From a virus, in the IMG/VR virus record IMGVR_UViG_3300042520_003434, positions 1-40,800 of that record: 40,800 nt of DNA; one strand, given 5' to 3'. Positions 13,681 through 21,133 of the stretch are shown piece by piece; position 1 is the stretch's first letter; each line of letters opens with the position of its first letter. Both the position numbers and the translations under genes were made by a program. The notes under the pieces were generated by a model. The model made no database searches, was not told the origin of the DNA, and saw nothing but the letters and a program-made list of their open reading frames with translations.

Positions 13681-14445
13681 ATGAATAACATTGACATAGA
13701 AAAAGAAACCTTATTTTTATCAGACGATAAAGTATTTTACACTTTGGAAGGAGAGGGAGAGTATATAGGCCAACCTTCGGTGTTTATGAGATTATCAATG
13801 TGCAACCTTACCTGTAAAGGATTTGCTTCACCTGATAGTCCAAATGGATGTGATTCTTTTGTTTCGTGGTCTGTAAAAAACAAAATGACTTTTAAAGAAA
13901 TTTTTGATTACATGGAAGATAAAAACTACGTTGAGCATCTTAAAAATCGAGCCATTTTAAAGATTACCGGAGGAGAACCAATCATACAAGAAAAACAATT
14001 GCTCAAGTTTCTTGAGTGTTTTGTTGGCCGTTATAATTTTGTGCCTAGAATAGACTTTGAGACGAACGCTACTCTTACTCCGAGTGAAGAATGGGTCACC
14101 AAATTTAGTGCAACATTCACAACTTCTCCCAAACTGACTACAAACGGAGACCCAGAGGAAAAAACATACAAACCAGAAACGTTGAGGTGGCATGTCGACC
14201 ATAACTCAGGATTTAAATTTGTAATTTCATCCGATCGAGACATAGAAGAAATATGGAGAAAGTACGTTGAAGATTATGAATGTATTAATGTGCCTTTACA
14301 ACGAATTTGGTTTATGCCTTGCTGTGGTTCTAGAAACGAACATATTGAAAAAGCTCAGTCTGTGGCTGAATATGCCAAATCAATGCATGTTAATTTTAGT
14401 CCAAGAATGCATCTGTTAATCTGGGACATGGCTTTAAAGGTTTGA
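13681..14445 (+). CDS. queE: QueE-like 7-carboxy-7-deazaguanine synthase (radical SAM)
   Basis: Radical SAM enzyme that contracts the pterin ring to 7-carboxy-7-deazaguanine, the step after QueD. 254 aa. GEGEYIGQPSVFMRL at 24-38 is the family N-terminus, and the 4Fe-4S cysteines are Cys41, Cys45 and Cys57 (CX3CX11C, not the usual CX3CX2C; QueE variants with other spacing are known). KITGGEP at about 97-103 binds SAM, and the FETNAT stretch follows. T4-like phages use this pathway to place 7-deazaguanines in DNA against restriction. QueC and an insertase are not in the window. Confidence 0.88.
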   Translation: MNNIDIEKETLFLSDDKVFYTLEGEGEYIGQPSVFMRLSMCNLTCKGFASPDSPNGCDSFVSWSVKNKMTFKEIFDYMEDKNYVEHLKNRAILKITGGEPIIQEKQLLKFLECFVGRYNFVPRIDFETNATLTPSEEWVTKFSATFTTSPKLTTNGDPEEKTYKPETLRWHVDHNSGFKFVISSDRDIEEIWRKYVEDYECINVPLQRIWFMPCCGSRNEHIEKAQSVAEYAKSMHVNFSPRMHLLIWDMALKV

Positions 14446-14469
14446 TTTTTAAATAATTTGTTTTAATTA
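14442..14469 (+). promoter_or_regulatory. possible weak promoter, N16 spacer
   Basis: TTGATT at 14442-14447 and TAATTA at 14464-14469, 16 bp apart, 5 nt before ATG 14475. The -10 is poor; spacing alone fits the class. Confidence 0.35.
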
Positions 14470-14474
14470 AAAAC

Positions 14475-15119
14475 ATGAAAATTGCTATATTTGGACCACA
14501 GAATTCCGGAAAATCTACACTAATAGAAGAATTTTTAAAAGAGTGGCCAATGTACAAAAAGCCAGCTCGGACCTATAGAGATATTATTAAAGAGAAAAAC
14601 TTACCTTTAAATAAACAAGGAACAAAGGAATCTCAAAAGGAAATACTAAACGCTTTAGTAGATGAAGCTCAATTTGCAGCAACATCGAATGACACTCACG
14701 TTATATTCGATCGGTGTGTTGTAGATAACATTGCTTATACACTGTGGCATTACGCAAAAGATACGGCTGGGTTTAGTACGGAATTTGTAATTGATTCAAA
14801 GACTATCGCTGCATTTGCCCTCAAACACTTTGATATTCTGTTTTACATACCGGCGCGTAAAGAAATACCAATAATATCTAGAGAAGGCAGAGAAACAGAC
14901 GAGATTTTTAGAGAAGAAATTGACAATATAATCGACTCTTTAGTGGTTTCTTATGAAAAAAACACAGGAGCGTTTTTTCCTTCGGAAGATTGTCCTGCTG
15001 TCATTAGATTAGATGGACCCCCAGACATGAGATTGCCTCAAATACGTTTGTATATCAAACCTAACGGGAATGGGTTTCAAGAACAAGACGGTTCTTTAAT
15101 TGACGTTTCTCAAGTTTAG
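14475..15119 (+). CDS. P-loop NTPase/kinase-like protein (AAA_28/NadR-like)
   Basis: A 214-aa protein. Walker A GPQNSGKST lies at residues 7-15, directly after the first beta strand, as in NadR-like and nucleotide kinase P-loop proteins. THVIFDRCVVDN (about 75-86) has the Asp-Arg Walker B-type motif of kinases, and RKEIPIISREGRETDE (about 130-145) is a lid-like Arg region. Such genes in T4-like phages are often named only as ATPase. A role in nucleotide or cofactor phosphorylation is plausible given the queDE genes upstream, but the substrate is unknown. Confidence 0.75.
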   Translation: MKIAIFGPQNSGKSTLIEEFLKEWPMYKKPARTYRDIIKEKNLPLNKQGTKESQKEILNALVDEAQFAATSNDTHVIFDRCVVDNIAYTLWHYAKDTAGFSTEFVIDSKTIAAFALKHFDILFYIPARKEIPIISREGRETDEIFREEIDNIIDSLVVSYEKNTGAFFPSEDCPAVIRLDGPPDMRLPQIRLYIKPNGNGFQEQDGSLIDVSQV

Positions 15120-15518
15120 CCGCATTAAAAACTTTTTATATTGTTGCTGAGGTTTGATTTGTTTTAAGCTGCTTTGAGCTGCAGCTTCTAAATCTGGGGA
15201 ATTCATATCCAGTGCTCCGCAATATGGAAAAGGAAGTTGATCCATAATTTTATTAAATTGATATTTAATAAAAGACTCTACGTTTTTATTTCTTGGCTTT
15301 GTCCCAAAGCACACTACTTTAGGATAAGGACTCGAAGTTGTTTTATATTGATTTTCTATAGCTCGAATACAATAACAAGCGATAAGTTTCTTTCCGTCAT
15401 TCGAATTTATTGAAATGTTGAATTTGTTGGCAAATTTTAATGCAGTTTTAATTCCGTCTTCTAAAGACGGATATGCATCTAATACACAAACTCTGGATTT
15501 AGGAAATGTTTTTGTCAT
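15096..15518 (-). CDS. hypothetical protein, 140 aa
   Basis: Starts MTKTFPKSRVCVLDAYPSLEDG at the ATG read from 15518; an in-frame ATG 27 nt upstream lies further inside the upstream gene. Basic and soluble, with segments KLIACYCIRAIEN and KVVCFGTKPRNK that suggest an alpha/beta fold. The C-terminus ends with a basic helix (YKKFLMRLNLRNVN). No family recognised. It overlaps the GIY-YIG gene stop by 20 bp and the convergent NTPase gene by 24 bp. Confidence 0.65.
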   Translation of the reverse strand: MTKTFPKSRVCVLDAYPSLEDGIKTALKFANKFNISINSNDGKKLIACYCIRAIENQYKTTSSPYPKVVCFGTKPRNKNVESFIKYQFNKIMDQLPFPYCGALDMNSPDLEAAAQSSLKQIKPQQQYKKFLMRLNLRNVN

Positions 15519-15930
15519 TTTTAAAAGCTTTGGGTGGGCGACCAATTCTTACATTTAAGATTCCGTTGTAAAATTGTTCGTTGAGTATAACATCGAATTC
15601 GATTTGTTTTTTTATTTCTTTATACCCCAATTCCCATTTAGATCCACACCATTCTAAAATAAAAAAAGTAAAGTTTTCTTTTCCATATTTTATAATATCT
15701 TCGTTTAGCTCTTTCGAAGAACCGGTATAGGTTTTCCAGTCTGATTCTTTTATTTGTATTCTTTTGCGTTTTTTACCTTTTAATGGATTCCGTTTTGTTT
15801 TTGATACGCATTGTTTTTTTCCAATATATTGTCTACCATTAATGGTATTCTGAATAATGTAAATAAAACCAAAAGGATTCTCAGGAAAAATGTTGGTTTT
15901 GTCTTTTATTTGCCAGTGACCTAAATCCAT
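15499..15930 (-). CDS. GIY-YIG nuclease
   Basis: A 143-aa protein with the GIY-YIG core: GFIYIIQNTINGRQYIGKKQ at 21-40 (strands carrying Tyr24 and Tyr35-Ile-Gly37), then a basic loop (NPLKGKKRKRIQIK) and the helix region ELNEDIIKYGKENF. The family cuts DNA; phage members include homing (Seg/I-TevI-like) and host-DNA-degrading (DenA-like) enzymes. The short C-terminus has no DNA-binding repeats, which fits a freestanding homing or repair nuclease. It lies three bases after the late gene at 15934, so the two may share a transcript. Confidence 0.82.
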   Translation of the reverse strand: MDLGHWQIKDKTNIFPENPFGFIYIIQNTINGRQYIGKKQCVSKTKRNPLKGKKRKRIQIKESDWKTYTGSSKELNEDIIKYGKENFTFFILEWCGSKWELGYKEIKKQIEFDVILNEQFYNGILNVRIGRPPKAFKNDKNIS

Positions 15931-15933
15931 AAA

Positions 15934-16482
15934 TTATGATTTGTTCCTTTTCTTTTTTCTTCTTTTTCTCTTAGATTTCATTCCTGGTCTTGTTATTACT
16001 CCTCCGTAAATGGAATTGGGAATTCTTGCATCTCCTGGAGCGTAGTTATCTCCACTATATACAGCTGCTGTTGAGACTACCCCTCCTCCAAAAACTGATT
16101 CAGCTCCACCTGAAACGCTACTTTCAGAAACATTAAATCTATTTGTTTGTTGTTGTTTTCCATAATTTTTGACAACTCGGGCTCCTTTTATTGCTGTTTT
16201 TTTATAATGTTTTAACTTAATAAGTTTAATCAAATCAGCAAAAGGTATTAGAGAGATGGCTGAAATGCCTGCGTTTATTATGTGCTTTTTTCTTTCGTCT
16301 GTTTCTTTTGAGAAAGCGGCTCGTAAAGTTGAAATAAGCGTGTTAATTGCGTCAGCTGCTGTGCCAATCGTTGGTTCGAAACCTATAACATCCAATGCTG
16401 CTTGAACTTTGTCGATCATTGATTGCTTTTGCAAAACAGCTTGTTCCGTTAGTGTTGTTTCTACTAATTTGGAAAATTCCAT
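15934..16482 (-). CDS. capsid-targeted protein with pretoxin-like hydrophobic hairpin and basic tail
   Basis: A 182-aa protein in three parts. Leader MEFSKLVETTLTE (cleavage-type Leu-Thr-Glu at 11-13). Residues about 25-88 read ALDVIGFEPTIGTAADAINT, then INAGISAISLIPFADLIKLI: the paired Gly/Pro-rich hydrophobic repeats resemble pretoxin (PT-TG-like) segments of polymorphic toxins and may insert in a membrane. After a Gly/Ser-rich stretch, the last 14 residues are almost all Lys/Arg (KSKRKRRKKKRNKS), fit to bind packaged DNA. A late box lies exactly 5 nt before the ATG. It is probably an internal virion protein ejected on infection; the membrane role is inference. Confidence 0.72.
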   Translation of the reverse strand: MEFSKLVETTLTEQAVLQKQSMIDKVQAALDVIGFEPTIGTAADAINTLISTLRAAFSKETDERKKHIINAGISAISLIPFADLIKLIKLKHYKKTAIKGARVVKNYGKQQQTNRFNVSESSVSGGAESVFGGGVVSTAAVYSGDNYAPGDARIPNSIYGGVITRPGMKSKRKRRKKKRNKS

Positions 16483-16487
16483 TCAGA

Positions 16488-16495
16488 TATTTATT
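16488..16495 (-). promoter_or_regulatory. late promoter box, AATAAATA
   Basis: On the minus strand AATAAATA is followed by CTGAA (5 nt) and the ATG at 16482. Confidence 0.65.
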
Positions 16496-16828
16496 CTAAA
16501 TAAGTTGACTTTTGTAATAAATAAACGATATTACAAAAGTCGCTGTTAGAACTAGCCAGAGCGCATTTGCGCGGGTCTCCGTTGGGAGATAGATAAACAG
16601 GAATCAGCGAATAATAAATTAAAAACATTTCTCGAAGTGCACTTTATGTGTGACCGTTGTTTGGCATTCGCCAGGACCGCTCAAGCCAGCCCTTATAGGA
16701 CAACCGAGGGGGCATATTAATTTTTGATTTTTTGAAGCTTGTTAACCCGACTGAGACTCGTTTTATACGGAGTATTAAGACTGGAGGTTTTCCCTATACA
16801 AAGGGGGAACCTCCCTCCTTCAATCTGT
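16496..16828 (+). other. structured non-coding region between divergent genes (ncRNA or origin candidate)
   Basis: About 330 bp without a credible gene, more GC-rich than its neighbours. Hairpins: GACTTTTGTAATA (16507-16519) with its exact complement at 16529-16541; GCGC-ATTT-GCGC (16561-16572); TCTCC-GTTG-GGAGA (16576-16589); an outer CGCTG/CAGCG pair (16541-16545 with 16605-16609) closing these into one domain; TGGC-ATTC-GCCA near 16662-16673; and GGAGGTTTTCCC (16783-16794) with GGGGGAACCTCC (16803-16814), 12 bp including two G-U. No T run marks a normal terminator. Strand of any RNA is not known; plus is given for reference. It could be a structured RNA, an origin, or leader elements. Confidence 0.55.
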
Positions 16829-16856
16829 TTGGCCGGAATATAAGACTATATATAAA
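16829..16856 (+). promoter_or_regulatory. sigma70-like promoter, N16 spacer
   Basis: TTGGCC at 16829-16834 and TATAAA at 16851-16856, 16 bp apart, 40 nt before uvsY. Unlike the others it leaves a real leader, and the leader holds AAAGGA (16881-16886), a purine-rich possible ribosome site about 10 nt before ATG. Confidence 0.55.
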
Positions 16857-16896
16857 TGGGCGTAGATTTGTTTAAAAAAGAAAGGATAATGTTGGT

Positions 16897-17310
16897 ATGT
16901 CAGATTCTAATGTTTCAAATTTGCTAACTGAATATTACAATAAAATAGAAAAATTTTTGCAGTTTGATGAGTTAAATTTAAAAGATTCTCAAATGTCGTT
17001 ACCCGTCGTAAGACATTACTGGGTAGGGCGATTGATGTTTCACAAACAACAAATAAACAAACTAAAACAAGCTAAAGAAAAAGCCACAAAAGTAATTAAA
17101 CAGAGAATTGAACATGAAACTCCTGTTTCATTAACAGCAAAAACTATAAATGAATCAATCGCAAAGAACGAGATTATTCTAAAAATAGACGAAGACGTTG
17201 CTAATCATGAATTACTCGTCGAATTTCTAACAAAAGTCGAATCTAACTTTCGAGACACTCAGTACGGCATGAACAACCTAACAAAAATTATAACATTAGA
17301 AACAACGTAA
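16897..17310 (+). CDS. uvsY: UvsY-like recombination mediator
   Basis: UvsY loads UvsX recombinase on gp32-coated single-stranded DNA. This protein is 137 aa, exactly the length of T4 UvsY. It is helical, with a basic middle (KQQINKLKQAKEKATKVIKQR, about 50-70) and a motif-rich C-terminal helix. Sequence identity to T4 UvsY is low by eye. The strongest evidence is position: it is coupled (TAATG) to uvsW, as uvsY and uvsW are neighbours in T4, and UvsX, gp32 and gp41 are in the same window. Confidence 0.75.
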   Translation: MSDSNVSNLLTEYYNKIEKFLQFDELNLKDSQMSLPVVRHYWVGRLMFHKQQINKLKQAKEKATKVIKQRIEHETPVSLTAKTINESIAKNEIILKIDEDVANHELLVEFLTKVESNFRDTQYGMNNLTKIITLETT

Positions 17311-18746
17311 TGAACGTAGTTTTTGATTTTGATACAGTAACGAGAAAATGTCGTATAATTTCTGAACACTTAAATGAAATACGAGAAGTCTTTTCGATAG
17401 AAGACAAAGCAATGCAGTTTGTTAGGCGGCGTTTTGGCAAACATTTGCCGGCTCGTAAATATGCTATCACAAACAAAGGAGTATTTGATCTTCCGTTTTT
17501 TGAAATTATATGTAAAACAATTATCGAAAAATTTCCAAGCTTACAAATTAGTCCCACCGAAAAGTTTGTTGATAACTGGAAAGCAAACCCAATAGCTAAT
17601 GACCTCATTAAGTTAAAATTTGAACCTCGGGACTACCAATTTGAATCGGCCTCAACAGCTCTTTTAAAAGGACGCGGAATTATTGTTTTGCCTACTTCAG
17701 CCGGCAAAACTTTAACTATAGGTTTAATTGCTTATACAGCGCTGAGCGCAAAAAATTACAAAACGCTTATTTTAGTACCTAATATACAACTTGTAGAGCA
17801 AACATATCAAGATTTTTTGGAATACGGAGTTTCAAAGGACAATGTAGCAAAATGGACTGGCAATTATGCATACCAAAAAGCTAATATTGTTATAGCAAAC
17901 AATCAAATACTTTTATCAGAAAAACAAGATACCACAGTGTTAAACGAATTTGATTTGATTATTGTCGATGAATGCCACAAACTAGCTAGTGCAGAAAAAA
18001 TTACCAAGCTCGTTAAAAATTTAAAATGTAAGCATATATTTGGTTTTACTGGTTCTTTGCCAAACGAACAATTTGATGTTTGGTCACTTAATCGAATTTT
18101 TGGTCCAATTCTGTATTACAAAAAATCTATAGAATTAAGACAAAATCAATTTATTTCCAACGTACGAGTTGTTGCTTTGGAAATTGAATATAAAAATATT
18201 CCAGAGTTTACCAAACCTTCAATGTCTGAACCTACTGCTGGCTACGAAGAAGAAATAAACTGGCTGCACACCAACAAATTCCGTAACGATGTTTTATCTA
18301 AAATTATAGAAAAATTAGAAACAAACACTTTGATCTTAGTAGATCGTATTGTGCACGGAGAGCACTTACTGAATGTATTAAAAACACAAACAACAAAACA
18401 AATTTATTTCATTCAAGGTTCAGTAGATGTAGCTGAAAGAGAACAAATTCGGGAAATTATGGAACAAAATTCAGGAATTGTGTGTATAGCAATATCCAAG
18501 CTATTTTCTACCGGCATTTCAATTAAAAATTTACATAATGTAGTTTTCGCGGCAATTGGTAAAGCTAGAATAAAAATCATTCAATCAATTGGCCGAAGTT
18601 TACGTTTACATAAAACCAAACAAATGGCTACTATTTTTGATATTGCTGACACAAATCTTGTTTACGGAAACAAGCACTTTTTGGAAAGAAAAGACATCTA
18701 CGTAAGCGAACAAATACCAATTATATCAAAATTAATTGTTGAATAA
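17310..18746 (+). CDS. uvsW: UvsW-like SF2 DNA/RNA helicase
   Basis: A 478-aa superfamily 2 helicase that unwinds R-loops and branched DNA, and in T4 shuts off origin-dependent replication late. YQFESASTAL (about 109-118) is the Q-type motif, PTSAGKT at 128-134 is Walker A, DECH at 220-223 is motif II, FTGSLP is motif III, and SIGRSLRLHK near the end is motif VI with arginine finger. The N-terminal 100 residues match the extra domain of T4 UvsW. It is shorter than T4 UvsW (about 590 aa with extension). Coupled to uvsY. Confidence 0.92.
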   Translation: MNVVFDFDTVTRKCRIISEHLNEIREVFSIEDKAMQFVRRRFGKHLPARKYAITNKGVFDLPFFEIICKTIIEKFPSLQISPTEKFVDNWKANPIANDLIKLKFEPRDYQFESASTALLKGRGIIVLPTSAGKTLTIGLIAYTALSAKNYKTLILVPNIQLVEQTYQDFLEYGVSKDNVAKWTGNYAYQKANIVIANNQILLSEKQDTTVLNEFDLIIVDECHKLASAEKITKLVKNLKCKHIFGFTGSLPNEQFDVWSLNRIFGPILYYKKSIELRQNQFISNVRVVALEIEYKNIPEFTKPSMSEPTAGYEEEINWLHTNKFRNDVLSKIIEKLETNTLILVDRIVHGEHLLNVLKTQTTKQIYFIQGSVDVAEREQIREIMEQNSGIVCIAISKLFSTGISIKNLHNVVFAAIGKARIKIIQSIGRSLRLHKTKQMATIFDIADTNLVYGNKHFLERKDIYVSEQIPIISKLIVE

Positions 18747-18766
18747 CCAATCATTACAAGTACAAT
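18739..18766 (+). promoter_or_regulatory. sigma70-like promoter, N16 spacer
   Basis: TTGAAT at 18739-18744 overlaps the uvsW stop; TACAAT at 18761-18766, 16 bp apart. The gp55 ATG is 13 nt past the -10 box. A TATAAATA at 18773-18780 overlaps that ATG and so cannot serve this gene as an upstream late box. Confidence 0.6.
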
Positions 18767-18779
18767 TAAGCGTATAAAT

Positions 18780-19277
18780 ATGTCCGAAGAAACTAAACCG
18801 CCACAAATTGTACAAAAAAGAGTCCGTAGAACAAAAGAAGAATTAAAAGATGTTTATATAGACCCAGTTGAAATGGAACAACTAATCTCGGTGTATTATA
18901 AAACTGATATAATTTGTGAAAAATTAGCGTCTATGGTTCAAATGATAGCAGTTAGACTTGGCTTAGCTAGAAACTTCTATTCTTACAGCTTTAAAACTGA
19001 AATGCAAGGAGATGCAATCGTAAAAATGATGACCGCTTTGCGTAGAAAAAGATTTAAATGCAATGAAGGATACAATCCATTTTCATATTTTACTAAAGTA
19101 GCATATCACGCCTTCCAAAATTGTATTAAAAAATCAAAAAAGGATTTTGATACATTAAAACGTTATCAAGCAGAAATTTACGAAAATCACGTTTGTGCTG
19201 GTCAAATACCCTCACGTAAAAACTCCCGCTGTGGAGCAAACGATGATTACACTCAAAATGGATATGTTGAAGATTAA
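18780..19277 (+). CDS. 55: late-transcription sigma factor, T4 gp55-like
   Basis: gp55 directs host RNA polymerase to TATAAATA late promoters. The 165-aa protein aligns with T4 gp55 over FKTEMQGDAIVKMM (about 77-90), NPFSYFTKVAYHAFQNCIKK (about 101-120) and the Lys-rich segment that follows; these correspond to sigma region 2. The hydrophobic clamp-binding end of T4 gp55 (DFLYE) is not seen: the C-terminus here is GYVED. It matches the late boxes found upstream of structural genes in this window. Its end overlaps the gp47 gene. Confidence 0.88.
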   Translation: MSEETKPPQIVQKRVRRTKEELKDVYIDPVEMEQLISVYYKTDIICEKLASMVQMIAVRLGLARNFYSYSFKTEMQGDAIVKMMTALRRKRFKCNEGYNPFSYFTKVAYHAFQNCIKKSKKDFDTLKRYQAEIYENHVCAGQIPSRKNSRCGANDDYTQNGYVED

Positions 19278-20322
19278 TCCTAAAAACGACAAAGTTTTGT
19301 TTTTTTCTGATCTGCATTTAGGAGTGCACCAGAATTCTCAGACATGGCACAACATTAGTTTAGAACTTGCGGAGTGGATTAATCAAACCATGAAGCAGCA
19401 TAAATTAGACACTATATTTTTTGCTGGAGACGTGTTTCACGACCGCCATGAAATAGGTGTCAGCACTTTGCATGTAGCAAAAAAGTTTTTTGGTGCACTT
19501 AAGGATTACAAAATACATTTAATTCCAGGTAATCACGATGCGTTCTTATCATCTACTGTTGAAGTAAACTCAGTAGAAATACTAGAAAATAAGAATATAT
19601 TTGTTTATTCAACCCCCACAACTATTTCCGTAAACGATAAAACGGTGACTTTTTGCCCGTGGAAAACTCAAATTAAACAACTTTCAAAAGTAGATATGTT
19701 AGTCGGTCATTTTGAAATAGCCAATTTTAAAATGAATTCAACTAAAATTTGTGATCACGGAGATACATCAACTGATCTGCTAGAAGTAGCAGATCACATT
19801 ATTACTGGCCATTTTCATTACAGAGAATTTAGAGAGTATGATAATAAAAAATATATTTTGTATCTAGGCTCACCATACGAGATGGACTTTGGAGACAGAG
19901 ACCAGCAAAAAGGGGTGTCAATTATAGATTTTAATGACTTTAGTGTTTCGTTCATCGAAAATAAAATAACACCAAAACACTTTAGAGTTAAAATATCTGA
20001 CATTCTAACTAGAAATGCTGGAAATTTACCGTCTCTTGTTAAAAACAATATTGTCAGCTTGTATGTAGATTCCAAAATCGAAACACTAACTCTTGATTTA
20101 CTAATTTCCAAATTAACTCAATATAGTCCATTACAGTTTAGAACCGAATTTAATATTTTAGATGGAGCACAAGTAGATACAAAAGACGTTAAAAAATTAT
20201 CAATAGACATAGAAACAGCGTTTTGTGAGTTTATTGAACATGTTGAAACGAGAGCAACAAAAAAAGAAGTTCTTGATAAATGCATAGAAATGTATAAATT
20301 ATGTCAAGCTTCATATGAATAG
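19258..20322 (+). CDS. 47: SbcD/Mre11-like nuclease subunit, T4 gp47-like
   Basis: Nuclease subunit of the gp46/gp47 recombination complex, which resects DNA ends. Calcineurin-like phosphoesterase motifs are in order: FFSDLHLGVH (motif I), FAGDVFHDR (II), IPGNHDA (III), VGHFEIA (IV) and ITGHFHYRE (V). About 355 aa, near T4 gp47 (339). ATG at 19258 or 19264 is preferred because the conserved first strand follows at once; it overlaps gp55 by about 20 bp. Its partner gp46 is not adjacent as in T4, but 9 kb downstream at 29268. Overlaps the next gene by 8 bp. Confidence 0.92.
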   Translation: MDMLKINPKNDKVLFFSDLHLGVHQNSQTWHNISLELAEWINQTMKQHKLDTIFFAGDVFHDRHEIGVSTLHVAKKFFGALKDYKIHLIPGNHDAFLSSTVEVNSVEILENKNIFVYSTPTTISVNDKTVTFCPWKTQIKQLSKVDMLVGHFEIANFKMNSTKICDHGDTSTDLLEVADHIITGHFHYREFREYDNKKYILYLGSPYEMDFGDRDQQKGVSIIDFNDFSVSFIENKITPKHFRVKISDILTRNAGNLPSLVKNNIVSLYVDSKIETLTLDLLISKLTQYSPLQFRTEFNILDGAQVDTKDVKKLSIDIETAFCEFIEHVETRATKKEVLDKCIEMYKLCQASYE

Positions 20323-21130
20323 CCAAAAATTTTTACTAACATCTGCTAGCAATCATAGTGGTTTATCAAATAAACTTCATGCTTGGGCTCATGCTTATTT
20401 TCTTGCAGAACAAAATAATATGTTGCTTGTACAAGATTGGCAAGGGGACGTGGAGTATTTAGATCTTCCTAAAACAATATCTATTAAAACGTTACCTGAA
20501 GACACAACATGGGTAGATTTAAATACAAATAATTTTAAAAACTTTTCTGGTAGGTTGCCTGACAATATTAATATTAAACTTACGTGTGGTTATAACTATA
20601 GCAGAAACAACGAAGATAAAATACACTACAAAACACTATTTGAACAAGTTCAACTTGACCATCCCAGCTACGAAAAAGTATTGCAAGTTACACAGGATCC
20701 TAATTTAATCGGTCTTCATATAAGAAGATCTGATTTTTATCCACCTACTCAAACAGACGAAGATTTTACTGGAATAAACCGTCAAGTTCATGAAAAATGG
20801 TATGTTTCCGTAATGAATGATTTACAAAAACAAAACTCGAATATTAAATTTTATTTAGCTACAGAAAACACTAATAATTTTTTGCATTTGTATTCAAAAT
20901 TTAATATTATAGATAGAACTATTTTCAATTTAAATGAATCGAATAGACCCGAACACAATTATAAATTATTTTTGCCTGATTTTTTTGATCTATTTGTTTT
21001 AAAGCACGCAAACTGTTTTGTTGAGACACCTAGGTCTTCTTATTCCCACTTAGCATCTTTAATGAGAAACAAACCAACTATAACTTCAAACACATACAAA
21101 GGGTATTATTTCCATACCCGCAATTACTAA
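20315..21130 (+). CDS. fucosyltransferase-like protein (GT11-type motifs)
   Basis: A 271-aa GT-B type protein. SGLSNKLHAWAHAYFLA (about 15-31) resembles the GGLGNQxFQ start of alpha-1,2-fucosyltransferases, LHIRRSDF (134-141) is the GDP-fucose-binding HxRRxD motif, and ETPRSSYSHLASL (about 238-250) matches the third conserved motif. It would move fucose or a related 6-deoxy sugar from its GDP form to a glycan. Two GMD genes in the same genome make the GDP-sugar precursor, which supports the call. No GDP-fucose synthase is in the window. First gene of the island after gp47. Confidence 0.75.
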   Translation: MNSQKFLLTSASNHSGLSNKLHAWAHAYFLAEQNNMLLVQDWQGDVEYLDLPKTISIKTLPEDTTWVDLNTNNFKNFSGRLPDNINIKLTCGYNYSRNNEDKIHYKTLFEQVQLDHPSYEKVLQVTQDPNLIGLHIRRSDFYPPTQTDEDFTGINRQVHEKWYVSVMNDLQKQNSNIKFYLATENTNNFLHLYSKFNIIDRTIFNLNESNRPEHNYKLFLPDFFDLFVLKHANCFVETPRSSYSHLASLMRNKPTITSNTYKGYYFHTRNY

Positions 21131-21133
21131 ATT

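Noticed and set aside
16783-16814. 12-bp hairpin as a Rho-independent terminator
   Set aside because: No T run follows on either strand (CTCCTTCAATC on plus; no poly-T on minus), so it is listed only as structure within the non-coding region.
18773-18780. TATAAATA just before gp55 as a late promoter
   Set aside because: It overlaps the ATG itself, so a transcript from it would start inside the gene. The TTGAAT-N16-TACAAT pair upstream explains gp55 expression better.
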